DNA of 64,000 nucleotides from Micromonospora tarapacensis (GTDB lineage: Bacteria; Actinomycetota; Actinomycetes; Mycobacteriales; Micromonosporaceae). Within the stretch, counting starts at the first letter, position 1. Each line of letters starts with the position of its first letter. The DNA lies in NCBI RefSeq assembly GCF_019697375.1, contig NZ_JAHCDI010000004.1, positions 2,467,324-2,531,323 on the forward strand. The letters run 5' to 3'. Under the pieces are notes generated by a model that was not told the DNA's origin, did not search any database, and saw only the letters and a list, made by a program, of their open reading frames with translations. Below, in pieces: positions 26,200 to 34,162 of the stretch. The translations under genes were made by a program, and so were the position numbers.

Positions 26200-26348
26200 G
26201 GCACCCCTCACATCGACGGTTGCTTGGCTGGGAGATTAGCCGTTCCGCCACGCGGCGTCGATAGTTCTGCCCGCACGCGGGGAACTTTCCTCGGAAACAC
26301 ACGAAAGATGGGTGGTCGGCCCGGGCGGTGGGCGCCGGCCCTCGGGCC

Positions 26349-26981
26349 TCACTGCCCGGCGCCGCCCCGCCGGTCTCCGCCCCGGCGGAACGGGTCGCGA
26401 TCGGCCTCGGTGTCGATGTCGCCGCCGGTGGCGACATCGCCGCAGGGCACGATCCGGAGGTCCGCCGCCCGCTCGTGCAGGTACCTGCGGGCACCCACGT
26501 CACCCGAGGCCGAGGCGACGACGCCGTCCCAGTGGACCCGACCGAGCAGCACCGGGTGGCCTCGCTCACCGCCGTAGCCCGCCATGGCCAACGCGTCCGG
26601 CGCGGCGAGCGCGACCAGCCGGCGTACCGCCTCGGGGGTGACGCCGGGCATGTCGACCAGCAGCACCACGACGGCGATCGAACGGGTCGCCCGCAGCGCG
26701 ACGAGGCCGGCCCGCAACGACGAGGCCATGCCGGTGGCCCACTCGGGATTGTCGAGCACCATCACACCACCGAGGTCGACGCGATCCCGGACCGCCCCGG
26801 CCTGCGCACCGAGCACCGTCACCACCGGGTGACACCCGCCGGCCCGGGCGGTGACCACCGACCGTTCCACGAGCAGCCGGCCGTCGAGTTCCACCAGCGC
26901 CTTGGGACACCCGTACCGCCGGCCCGCGCCGGCCGCGAGCACCAGCCCGGCGACGGTTGTCCGCACCCCGCCCGCCCGCAT
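26349..26981 (-). CDS. MobA-like NTP transferase (molybdenum cofactor nucleotidyltransferase type)
   Basis: A 210-residue Rossmann-like nucleotidyltransferase. The signature LAAGAGRRYGCPKALVEL (about residues 15-32) is the nucleotide-binding loop of NTP_transf_3 proteins such as MobA/MocA, and VVVLLVDMPGVTPEAV is the metal-binding Asp motif. GHPVLLGRVHW is the conserved late motif of MocA. The likely role is transfer of CMP or GMP to the molybdopterin cofactor for a xanthine-dehydrogenase-type enzyme, but no molybdenum genes are adjacent. The C-terminus is Arg/Gly-rich. Confidence 0.85.
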   Translation of the reverse strand: MRAGGVRTTVAGLVLAAGAGRRYGCPKALVELDGRLLVERSVVTARAGGCHPVVTVLGAQAGAVRDRVDLGGVMVLDNPEWATGMASSLRAGLVALRATRSIAVVVLLVDMPGVTPEAVRRLVALAAPDALAMAGYGGERGHPVLLGRVHWDGVVASASGDVGARRYLHERAADLRIVPCGDVATGGDIDTEADRDPFRRGGDRRGGAGQ

Positions 26982-27087
26982 CGCCGCACGTTAACATCGC
27001 CCGCATCCACCAGGACGGACGCTTCGCCGAACCGGCTCGACACCGGCCCGCCGAAGCGGCAGGGGCGGACGGCGGCCCGGCCCGAGA

Positions 27088-27113
27088 GCGCCCGCCCCGG
27101 ACGGGGCGGGCGC
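27088..27113 (-). terminator. GC-rich hairpin, terminator of the RICIN remnant
   Basis: gcgcccgccccg (27088-27099) pairs exactly with cggggcgggcgc (27102-27113). It sits about 20 bases past the stop codon of the RICIN-like remnant on the minus strand. There is no T-tract, as is common in high-GC actinobacteria. Confidence 0.6.
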
Positions 27114-27132
27114 ATTGCCGATCGCCGGGTCG

Positions 27133-27186
27133 TCAGCCGACCCGGACGAGTTGCCACTGTTGGTTGGCGCCGTTCCAGACGCCCGG
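27133..27186 (-). pseudogene. C-terminal remnant of a RICIN (beta-trefoil) protein
   Basis: On the minus strand the last codons before the TGA at 27133-27135 read VWNGANQQWQLVRVG, which is the closing strand of a ricin-type carbohydrate-binding repeat (the NQQW motif). Upstream of about 27186 the similarity disappears, so only some 15-17 codons remain. Followed by its own hairpin terminator. Confidence 0.55.
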
Positions 27187-27223
27187 CCGACCCGATCACC
27201 CCTCGCCAGGTCGGCGCTGCCGG

Positions 27224-27871
27224 TCACCGACCGACCGTCGGACCACCGTCCTGGGCGAACCGGGCCGGGTCACCGGCGCCGACCCGGACGATCTCCGGCT
27301 CACCGTCGGAGAAGTCGACCACCGTGGTCGGTTCGATGCCGCAGTCACCCGCGTCGACCACCGCGTCGACGGCGTGGTCGAGACGCTCCTTGATCTCCCA
27401 GCCCTGGGTCATCGCCTCGTCCTCGCCGGGCAGCAGCAGCGTGCTCGACAGCAACGGCTCACCCAGCGCGTCGAGGAGCGCGCGGGTGACCGGATGGGCG
27501 GGGATGCGTACGCCGACGGTCTTCTTGCGTGGGTGCAGCAGCCGGCGCGGCACCTCCTTCGTCGCCGGCAGGATGAACGTGTAGCTGCCCGGGGTGGCCG
27601 CCTTTACCGCGCGGAACACCGCGTTGTCGAGCTGCACGAACTGGCCGAGCTGGGCGAAGTCACGGCACACCAGCGTGAAGTGGTGCCCGCTGTCGAGGTG
27701 GCGGATCTCCCGGATCCGGTCCATGCCGTCCTTGTTGCCCAGCCGGGCACCCAACGCGAAGCAGGAGTCCGTCGGGTAGGCGATCAGCCCGTCCGCGCGG
27801 ACGATGTCGATCACCTGTCCGATGCTGCGTGGTTGCGGGTTGTCCGGGTGTACGTCGAAGTACCTCGCCAT
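27224..27871 (-). CDS. Threonylcarbamoyl-AMP synthase family protein (YciO type)
   Basis: A 215-residue YrdC/Sua5-fold protein. The start ARYFDVHPDNPQPRSI and IAYPTDSCFALGARL match the YciO branch; the Sua5/YciO substrate-binding lysines and GxxSTLL motif are seen in LGNKDGMDRIREIR, PATKEVPRRLLHPRKKTVGVRIP and LSSTLLLPGED. The family makes threonylcarbamoyl-adenylate for tRNA t6A; the YciO subgroup is less well characterised. The start at 27871 is chosen because the family begins at this point (MARYFDVHP); a longer frame begins at 27892. Confidence 0.9.
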   Translation of the reverse strand: MARYFDVHPDNPQPRSIGQVIDIVRADGLIAYPTDSCFALGARLGNKDGMDRIREIRHLDSGHHFTLVCRDFAQLGQFVQLDNAVFRAVKAATPGSYTFILPATKEVPRRLLHPRKKTVGVRIPAHPVTRALLDALGEPLLSSTLLLPGEDEAMTQGWEIKERLDHAVDAVVDAGDCGIEPTTVVDFSDGEPEIVRVGAGDPARFAQDGGPTVGR

Positions 27872-27956
27872 GGGCGGAAGATTACGCCGCACCCGATCCT
27901 GTCACCTTGCCGACAGTGCCCACCCATCCGGGAGTTCGACGCCCATCGTTGTCTGT

Positions 27957-28355
27957 ATGGCCGTGCGCGCTGACCGAGGCGGCTACCGGGCCACGCCCCG
28001 GTCCCCCGCGACGCCCACCCAGGTCCGGGTCACCGTGCTCACCTTCGCGCTGCTGTCACTGCTGTTCGCCCTGGCGACGGTGCACCGCCTGCTGGCCGAG
28101 ACGGGCTCGCTCGGCGCCGTCGCCTTCTTCGCCGTCATGGCCGCGGCGTGCGCCCTGGTGGCGGTCAGCCTGGCCGGCCGCCGGCCGTGGGCGCCCTACC
28201 CCGCGTACGCGCTGGCAGGTCTGCTGGCCGCCGCCTCGCTCGGTCTTTTCGGCGCGATCACGATCGTCGGCCTGGGCCTGCTGGCGTGGGTGGTCCTGGC
28301 CCTCAACGTCCGAGCCTCCCGGGACTGGTTCGGCGGGCGCGGCCGGCTGCGTTGA
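27957..28355 (+). CDS. Small hypothetical membrane protein
   Basis: A 132-residue protein with a basic, Pro/Thr-rich start and four predicted membrane helices (about residues 23-46, 52-72, 80-96 and 98-117), ending RASRDWFGGRGRLR. Common in actinobacteria without a known role. No clear ribosome site precedes the ATG, so it may be leaderless. The 3' end overlaps the convergent DUF1275 gene by 53 bases. Confidence 0.7.
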   Translation: MAVRADRGGYRATPRSPATPTQVRVTVLTFALLSLLFALATVHRLLAETGSLGAVAFFAVMAAACALVAVSLAGRRPWAPYPAYALAGLLAAASLGLFGAITIVGLGLLAWVVLALNVRASRDWFGGRGRLR

Positions 28356-29016
28356 CCTCCCGCCGGCGGACGCGGGCGGCCATCGCCGTACCGGTCGCCA
28401 ACATCACGCCGGCCAGCAGCAGTGCCGCCGCCCCGCTGACCCGCGTGGTCAGGATCGCGGCGACGAGGGCGCCGGATCCCATCGCGACGAGCGCGCCGAT
28501 CCGCCTGGGCCACCCCCTCGAGGTGCCGCCGGCGATCCGGCTGTCGGTGCAGAGGCTCACGAGCGTCGACGTCACGACCACCGTGGAGAGGCCCGGGACA
28601 CCGATCCTCCTGGCCACCGCGGCCTGAGCGCCGAGCACCAGGGCCAGCAGCCCGGTCGTGCCGAGCATCGCCGGCCCGTGCGGTGCTCCGGCGGCCGTCC
28701 AGAGCCCGGCCAGGGCCCACGTCAGCGTGGTGCCGCCGGCCAGCACGGTCAGCCCGGAGCGGGACAACCTCGCCAGCCCGGATGCATCCCGGGTCACCCG
28801 GCCGGCCAACACCGCGCCGATCGCGAACGCGAGCAGCGCCACCGCGTTGTTGAGCGCCGGGATTCCGGGAACGCCGGCCAGCCCGAAGCCGAAGAGCAGG
28901 ATGTTCCCGGTCATGTTGCCGGCGAAGACCTGGCCCAGGGCGAGGAAGCTGACCCCGTCGATCGCCCCCGTGCCCACCGTCAGCACCAGCAACGGCACGT
29001 CGTACGTCCTGGCCAT
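28303..29016 (-). CDS. DUF1275 (YoaK) family membrane protein
   Basis: A 237-residue protein with about six membrane helices. The motif VGTGAIDGVSFLALGQVFAGNMTGNIL, given here in its two parts GAIDGVSFLALG and FAGNMTGN (residues 17-40), is the hallmark of the YoaK/DUF1275 family. The physiological role is unknown. The C-terminal tail is Arg-rich. Convergent with, and overlapping, the small membrane protein gene. Confidence 0.88.
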   Translation of the reverse strand: MARTYDVPLLVLTVGTGAIDGVSFLALGQVFAGNMTGNILLFGFGLAGVPGIPALNNAVALLAFAIGAVLAGRVTRDASGLARLSRSGLTVLAGGTTLTWALAGLWTAAGAPHGPAMLGTTGLLALVLGAQAAVARRIGVPGLSTVVVTSTLVSLCTDSRIAGGTSRGWPRRIGALVAMGSGALVAAILTTRVSGAAALLLAGVMLATGTAMAARVRRREVNAAGRARRTSPGRLGR

Positions 29017-29164
29017 GGCCCTTCCGAGGCTCGCCCACCGACGGCCGGCTCGCCGAGCGGCGAGCCGGTGGGATCGGGGTGAGCCGGGGCGGTCGTCCTG
29101 GCCGGAGTCTAGTGCGGCAGGTCCGGCAACGCGGGCGAATCGCCGGGCCCCGCGTCCGCCAGGG

Positions 29165-29206
29165 CCTGCCGGCGCGTCACCACCCCGGGCCGGGGCCGCC
29201 GGCAGG
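29165..29206 (-). terminator. Possible terminator after the sigma-GH128 gene
   Basis: cctgccggc (29165-29173) pairs with gccggcagg (29198-29206) just past the stop codon at 29211 on the minus strand. The 24-base loop makes it a weak candidate. Confidence 0.35.
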
Positions 29207-29210
29207 GCGA

Positions 29211-31031
29211 TCAGCGGGCCGCCTGGAAGGCCCGCCCGACGGCGGTGGCCTGGCTGCCGGTGCGGAACAGGCCGGAGCGGTCCTGGTCGGAGGCGGGCAG
29301 ACCGAACCAGGCGTAGCGCTGGACGTAGGGCAGGCCGGCGAGCATGGTGGTGGCGGCGGTGAGGAAGGCGGCCTGCTGGGTCTCGGTGGGAAACCGCGGC
29401 TCACCCCCGTCGAAGCGGATCAGGGCGAACTCGGTGAGCCAGATGGGCTTGCCGTAACGCCGGTGGACCGCCTGGATGTACTGCTTGAGCTGGTTGACCG
29501 CGTTGGTCGTGGTGAAGTCGCCGCCGTACCAGTGCAGCGTGATGAAGTCGACCCGGTGGCCGCGCTCCCGCGCCCCGGTCATGAAGCGGTCCAGCCAGCC
29601 GCCGGCGTCGGCACCACCCCAGGCGACGGCCGGGCTGCCCAGCGTGCTGCCCGTGGCCATCAGCCTCGGCCACAGCTCCAGCGCCCGTCCGACCGTCATG
29701 TTCGCCTGTTCCGGCAGGTCCGGCTCGTTGAACGCCAGCAGGTACGGCCCCGCCGCCTTCGCCCGGGCCAGCTCGTCGGCCGTCACGTTCTCCTCGGCGC
29801 GGATCATCGGCACGAACGTCGCACCGGGCGGGGTGGCGATGCCCGGGTGCCGGGTTCCCCAGGTGTGGTACCAGCCCGCGTTCGAGTTCGCCAACGCCTG
29901 GCTGGCGCCGGCGAAGTTCCACACCCCGACGCCCTTTCGGGCCGACGTCGACGCCGGCACCTGCGGCGCCGGCCGGGCGGCCGGCGGCCGGCTCGCCGAG
30001 GCGGTGGCCGACGGGGGTGGCGTACTCGGGGCGGGGGCCCGGCCGAAGCTGGGGCCGGCGGGGCGGGGTCGCGGCCGGCGGGGCGGCGAACGACGGCGGC
30101 GGCGGATCGTCCGGCCGGGTCACGACCACCGCGGTGACGCCCAGGACGAGGGCGGCGATGCCGGCGGTGACCGGCGCGAGCCTTCCCTCGGTCGGCCCAG
30201 CGCCGCCCGGGCGGCATCCGGCGGTGGGCCCGTCCCCGGGAACCGGAGGGCGAGCGTGGCCGGCAACGGCAGCAGCGGGAGGTTGGCCACCAGCCGGTCG
30301 ATCGGCAGGAGCGGGCCACCCGGCTGCCCGCAGGACGGGCAGTCGCGGACGTGCCGGGCGAGGCGCTTGCGCCACCGGGGCGTCGGCAGCCCGTCCCAGT
30401 GGGCGGTCACCACCCGCAGGTCGGGACAGCCGGGATCGGCCCGCAGCGCACGCAGCACGACCCGGGCGCTCTGGATCTGCTCCTTCATCCGGTGCACCCG
30501 CACCGCGACGTGCCCGGTGGACAGGCCGAGCGCGCCGGCGACCTCGGACCGGTCCAGGTCGCCGGTCTCCTCCAGCCACCAGAGCGCGAGTAGTTCCTGG
30601 TCGCCCCGGTCCAGCCAGCGGGTCGCCTCGGCGACCTCGCGTCGTTGGTCGGTCAGCCCGAGCCGCAGGATGGTCACCGCCGCGAAGTCGGCACCCGGAT
30701 CGGGAACGTCGTCGACCGCCTCCAGCCCGGCGAGGCGGTCCAGCGCCGCCCGGCGGTGCTGTTCCCAGTCGCGTACCTGCCGGATGGTGATCGCCACCAG
30801 CCAGGACCGGAACGCGGCCGGGTCGCGCAGGTCACGCAGGTGCCGGACCACCCGCACCAGGGTCTCCTGGACCACGTCGTCGACGTCGGCGTGGCCGCGC
30901 AGCGCCCGTCCCACGATGTTGTAGACCAGCGGCAGGGACCCCCGCACCACCTCGTCGAGCGCCTGCCGATCGCCGTGTCGGGCCGCGCTGACCCGCCCCG
31001 CCTCGGGCAGCCCCTGACCGGTTGACGACAT
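29211..31031 (-). pseudogene. ECF sigma factor fused to zinc-finger, membrane segment and GH128-like domain (two indels)
   Basis: Taken as one gene, it would encode about 606 residues. Residues 1-180 are an ECF sigma factor: region 2 (ALRGHADVDDVVQETLVRV) and region 4 (ELLALWWLEETGDLDRSEVA, then GHVAVRVHRMKEQI). An HVRDCPSC motif near residue 225 is an anti-sigma-type zinc finger. A membrane helix (PVTAGIAALVLGVTAVVVT) and a Pro/Ser/Ala linker precede a glycosidase domain (about residues 365-606; GVGVWNFAG, FNEPD acid/base Glu, LTEFAL nucleophile Glu) of the Glyco_hydro_cc/GH128 type. Sigma and GH parts share a frame, but the membrane helix is in another: one base is missing near 30195 and one extra near 30040, so a TGA at 30120 truncates the product. 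AGGAGG precedes the start. Confidence 0.75.
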
Positions 31032-31064
31032 GTCCTTGTCCCTCCTGAGCTCGACTACGCGTAC

Positions 31065-31109
31065 GTCCCCCTGAAGGGGGACGGTCGGCGGCAGGTCGGA
31101 TTACGTAAT
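31065..31109 (-). promoter_or_regulatory. Palindromes upstream of the ECF sigma gene
   Basis: gtccccc-tgaa-gggggac (31065-31082) is a perfect 7-bp inverted repeat, and attacgtaat (31100-31109) is a perfect 10-bp palindrome. Both lie 34-78 bases upstream of the sigma-factor start, where promoter or operator elements are expected. Confidence 0.4.
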
Positions 31110-31171
31110 TCTCTCGACCCGGGCCGGGCGACCGCCGCCCGGGGCGGCGGCCGGAGCGGGTGACGGCGGAC

Positions 31172-31210
31172 TTGACACCGGAGCATTTACACAGCGATTA
31201 TTGAGTCAAT
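31172..31210 (+). promoter_or_regulatory. Promoter and candidate ArsR operator
   Basis: TTGACA (31172-31177) and GATTAT (31196-31201) are spaced by 18 bases, immediately before the arsR-fusion start codon. attga-g-tcaat (31200-31210) is a palindrome overlapping the -10 box and the ATG, as expected for an autoregulated ArsR operator. The short leader implies an almost leaderless transcript. Confidence 0.6.
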
Positions 31211-32084
31211 GAACGTTGAGCCTTCTCCCCTGATCCGGCGGGCGCGGCTCCACGCCGCGCTCGGCGACCCGGCGCGGCTGGCGATCGTGGACGCGCTCAT
31301 CCTGGGTGACGCCTCCCCGGGGGAGATCGCCCGCCGACTCGACCTGCCGACCAACCTGGTCGCCCATCACGTCAAGGTGCTCACCCACGCCGGGCTGGTG
31401 GCGAGGGTCCGCTCCGAGGGCGACCGGCGGCGCAGCTACCTCCAGCTGCGACCCGAAGCCCTCGCCACCCTCGTCCCGCCACGACTGGCCGGGGTCCACC
31501 GGGTGGTCTTCGTCTGCACCCACAACTCGGCCCGCTCGCAGCTGGCCGCCGCACTGTGGAGACATCGCACCCGCGGCGCCGCCGCCTCCGCCGGCACGAA
31601 ACCGGCGGCCCGCGTCCATCCCCGGGCGATCGCCGTGGCCCACCACCACCAGCTGGATCTCGACCCCGCCCATCCCGTGAGCGACAAGCCCAGCGTCCTG
31701 TTCGTCTGCGTCCACAACGCCGGCCGCTCCCAGATGGCCGCCGGCTGGCTGCGCCACCTCGCCGGCGACACCGTCGAGGTCCGCTCCGCCGGCTCCGCGC
31801 CCGCCGAGACGGTCAACCCGGCCGCCGTGGAGGCCATGCGGGAGGTCGGCATCGACATCACCGACCAGAGCCCCAAGCTTCTCGAGTACGCCACCGCCGA
31901 GTCCTCCGACGTGATCATCACAATGGGCTGCGGCGACGCCTGCCCCGTCTTCCCGGGCAAGCGCTACGAGGACTGGAAGCTCGCCGACCCGGCCGGCAAG
32001 GGCGTCGACGCGGTCCGGCCGATCCGCGACGAGATCCGTACCCGGGTCGAGAAGCTGCTGACCGAGCTGCCCGCTGCGGCCTGA
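31209..32084 (+). CDS. ArsR regulator fused to two LMW-phosphatase/arsenate-reductase domains
   Basis: A 291-residue fusion. Residues 1-92 are an ArsR winged helix (ALGDPARLAIVDALILGD, the PTNLVAHHVKVLTHAGLV recognition helix). Residues 96-156 are the first half of a LMW protein-tyrosine-phosphatase/arsenate-reductase domain with CTHNSARSQ; it stops before the catalytic Asp region. A complete second domain follows from residue 160 (SVLFVCVHNAGRSQMA, Cys loop CVHNAGRS, late GCGDACPVFPG and YEDWKLADPAGK Asp region) and looks like a thioredoxin- or mycothiol-dependent ArsC. The join is at VSDKPS, where a GTG (31677) could once have been an independent start. It probably senses and reduces arsenate; an arsenite exporter is not present nearby. 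Confidence 0.88.
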   Translation: MNVEPSPLIRRARLHAALGDPARLAIVDALILGDASPGEIARRLDLPTNLVAHHVKVLTHAGLVARVRSEGDRRRSYLQLRPEALATLVPPRLAGVHRVVFVCTHNSARSQLAAALWRHRTRGAAASAGTKPAARVHPRAIAVAHHHQLDLDPAHPVSDKPSVLFVCVHNAGRSQMAAGWLRHLAGDTVEVRSAGSAPAETVNPAAVEAMREVGIDITDQSPKLLEYATAESSDVIITMGCGDACPVFPGKRYEDWKLADPAGKGVDAVRPIRDEIRTRVEKLLTELPAAA

Positions 32085-32124
32085 CCCGGCGGGGGTCGTG
32101 GCACCGGGTGCTACGCGGCCAGTT

Positions 32125-32156
32125 GCACCGGGAGTGCAGAATTCCACTCCCGGTGC
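32125..32156 (+). terminator. Hairpin after the arsR fusion
   Basis: gcaccgggagtg (32125-32136) and cactcccggtgc (32145-32156) form a perfect 12-bp stem with loop cagaattc. It lies 41 bases after the arsR-fusion stop and 63 before the next start. It is followed by ATT only, so it might instead be an operator. Confidence 0.55.
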
Positions 32157-32218
32157 CATTGACGGCGCCACCGTCCGGACCGGAATACTGCTTCCAACCC
32201 GGAGATCGGAGAGCAGCG

Positions 32219-32611
32219 ATGGCGGTAGACCCGAGCGACGACGTTCTCGCCGACTTCCTCGCCGACGAACCCGACGGCCCGGTGGTGATGCTCAACCTGC
32301 TCCGGTTCGCCGACGGCGGTCGCCCGCGGTACCAGCAGTACGCGAAGGCCTTCGGTGAGACCGTCGCCCCCCGCTACGGGGTGGAGGTCGTCTACGCCGG
32401 CGACGGCAGCGCGGCTCTCGTCGCCGAAGCGGGCCAGCAGTGGGACGCCGTCCTGCTGGTGCGGTATCCGACCCGCCACGCGTTCGGCCGGATGCTCGCC
32501 GACCCGGAATACCAGCAGATCGCCCACCTCCGGCGGAACGCGTTGAGCGAGGCCGTGCTCCAGCCGACCCGCCCGTGGGGCCGCCACCGGCCCGGGGCCG
32601 GCCGTTCGTGA
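32219..32611 (+). CDS. DUF1330 family protein
   Basis: A 130-residue dimeric ferredoxin-like alpha/beta-barrel protein (DUF1330). GPVVMLNLLRFADGGRPRYQQYAKA (in parts: VVMLNLLRF, RYQQYAKAF) and the late WDAVLLVRYPTRHAFGRMLADPEYQ are typical, with the RYPSxxAF motif conserved in the family. The role is unknown; related proteins act as small-molecule binding or monooxygenase-like domains. The ATG at 32219 has GGAGAG 6 bases upstream. Confidence 0.85.
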   Translation: MAVDPSDDVLADFLADEPDGPVVMLNLLRFADGGRPRYQQYAKAFGETVAPRYGVEVVYAGDGSAALVAEAGQQWDAVLLVRYPTRHAFGRMLADPEYQQIAHLRRNALSEAVLQPTRPWGRHRPGAGRS

Positions 32612-32689
32612 CCGGCACCCGGGACGGGTGATCGACGGGTCCGCGGGACGGGAGCGCGAGACAGGGACTTGCCCGAGTGCCGCCATCCT

Positions 32690-32707
32690 GGTTAGGTATG
32701 CCTAACC
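32690..32707 (+). promoter_or_regulatory. IdeR/DmdR iron box
   Basis: ggttagg-tatg-cctaacc is a perfect 7-bp inverted repeat matching the DtxR/IdeR/DmdR1 operator consensus (TTAGGNNNNCCTAA core). It lies 20 bases before the first gene of the siderophore operon, so iron-loaded repressor would block transcription. Confidence 0.85.
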
Positions 32708-32726
32708 AAACTTTGGGGAGGGCTCG

Positions 32727-33302
32727 ATGTCGTCGTCGGTTGCCGCCACCGAGGCGTCCGGCAGCCTCGACAGCAGCACGGTCGTCACCGACCAGGTCGA
32801 CGTCGAGGCACTTGCCGAGGTCTACCGTCGCGTGCACGCGAACGACCTGCACCTGGTCGACCATCAGGTTCCGACGGCGCGGGAGCGTCTTCGGTGGACC
32901 GCCGAGGCAGCCGGCTTCGAGGCGGCGCTCGGGTACGTCGACGGCCGTCTGGTCGGAACGGTGATGGGTTGTCCGCTGCCGCCGGAGACCCTGTGGTGGC
33001 GTGACCTGACCGCGACGGACGACCCCGACCTCGCAGTCGAGTGGGCGGGGCGCACCTTCGCCGTGTGCGAGGCGTTCGTGCTGCCCGAGTTCCGTCGGCA
33101 CCGCCTCGGCCTCCGGATGACGACCGACCTGCTGGCCCGCCGCCGCGAGGAGCGGGTCGCGCTCGCGGTCGCCGAGACGAACACCCGGGTGTGGCACGCG
33201 CTGCAACGGGTCGGATTCGACCACGTCGGCGACCTCGTCCCGTTTCCGGGCTGGCGCCCGCACCGGATGCTGGTACGGGCGCTGCCGCTGAACACCCGGT
33301 GA
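32727..33302 (+). CDS. GNAT family N-acetyltransferase (siderophore operon)
   Basis: A 191-residue acyl-CoA-dependent N-acyltransferase. The acetyl-CoA binding part is CEAFVLPEFRRHRLGLRMTTDLL (parts CEAFVLPEFRR and HRLGLRM, motif A of GNAT, about residues 113-135) and the late TNTRVWHALQRVGFDHVGDLV is motif B. As the first gene behind the iron box, it most likely acylates an amine or hydroxylamine of a siderophore building block. GGGGAGG lies 5 bases before the ATG. Confidence 0.88.
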   Translation: MSSSVAATEASGSLDSSTVVTDQVDVEALAEVYRRVHANDLHLVDHQVPTARERLRWTAEAAGFEAALGYVDGRLVGTVMGCPLPPETLWWRDLTATDDPDLAVEWAGRTFAVCEAFVLPEFRRHRLGLRMTTDLLARRREERVALAVAETNTRVWHALQRVGFDHVGDLVPFPGWRPHRMLVRALPLNTR

Positions 33303-33423
33303 GCGGCGGGAAGACCAACGACGGCCGGCACCGCGGGCAGCCGCCGCCCAGCGACGACCGGCACCCGTCGTCGCCGATCGACAAGCTCTTCGTCACCCGA
33401 ACGCAGCCATGGTGGAGGCACAC

Positions 33424-34137
33424 GTGAAACGAAACTGGGAAGCTCTCGTCCTCAAGGCGTTCGGAGGCAGGAACTTCCAGCTGACCGTGCTCGACAGCGA
33501 GCCGATCGGCGACCACTACCGGCGACTTCTCGTCGACGGGGGCGATCTCCTGCGGGTCTGCGGCCTCCACCCCACCATGTGGATCCGATTGTGGTTCGAC
33601 AACGACGGCCGGCCGCACCAGCGGGCGTACACCCTGGTCGATCCGGACCCGGACAGCGGTCGCTTCCACCTCGTGTTCGCGCTGCACGACGGCTGTGCCG
33701 CGCGGTGGGCCACGACGGCACGGCCCGGCGACACCATCGAGGCCACCGTGCAGGGCAGTTCCTTCACCCTGCCCGAGCCGGCACCGGCCCGCCTCTACCT
33801 GGTCGGAGACGCGGCGTCGCTGCCGGCGGTCAACAGCCTGCTCGACGCCGCCGGGCCGGTGTCGGCGACGATCTGGCTGGAGTACGCCCACGACGGCGAG
33901 CGGAGCCTGCCGCTGCGCACCCGCCCGCACGACGACCTGGTGTGGCTGCCGCGCCGCGACGAGGGCCAGCATCTGGTGGACACCGTCACCGCCGCGCTCG
34001 GCACCGCGCACGACGACGCGCTGTACTGGGTGGCCTGCGAGGCGGCCAGCACCCGGAGCATCGCCAAGCACCTGCGACGGGGGCTCGGCGTCGGCAAGGA
34101 GCAGGTGGCGGCGCTCGCCTACTGGCGCGCCGGGTGA
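33424..34137 (+). CDS. Siderophore-interacting protein (FAD-dependent ferric-siderophore reductase)
   Basis: A 237-residue ViuB/SIP-type flavoprotein that reduces iron in imported siderophores. The FAD-binding barrel contains PTMWIRLWFDNDGRPHQRAYTLVDPD (parts WIRLWFD and RAYTLVDPD; RxYTxR/V-type FAD motif), with FALHDGCAARWATTARPGD and then the NAD(P)H-binding half with LVGDAASLPAVNSLLD. The GTG at 33424 is preferred over the ATG at 33409 because GGAGG (33414-33418) lies 5 bases before it. It is in the siderophore operon and probably recovers iron from the same compound. Confidence 0.92.
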   Translation: MKRNWEALVLKAFGGRNFQLTVLDSEPIGDHYRRLLVDGGDLLRVCGLHPTMWIRLWFDNDGRPHQRAYTLVDPDPDSGRFHLVFALHDGCAARWATTARPGDTIEATVQGSSFTLPEPAPARLYLVGDAASLPAVNSLLDAAGPVSATIWLEYAHDGERSLPLRTRPHDDLVWLPRRDEGQHLVDTVTAALGTAHDDALYWVACEAASTRSIAKHLRRGLGVGKEQVAALAYWRAG

Positions 34138-34162
34138 CGGTCCACCGCCCAGCCGGCTCGTG

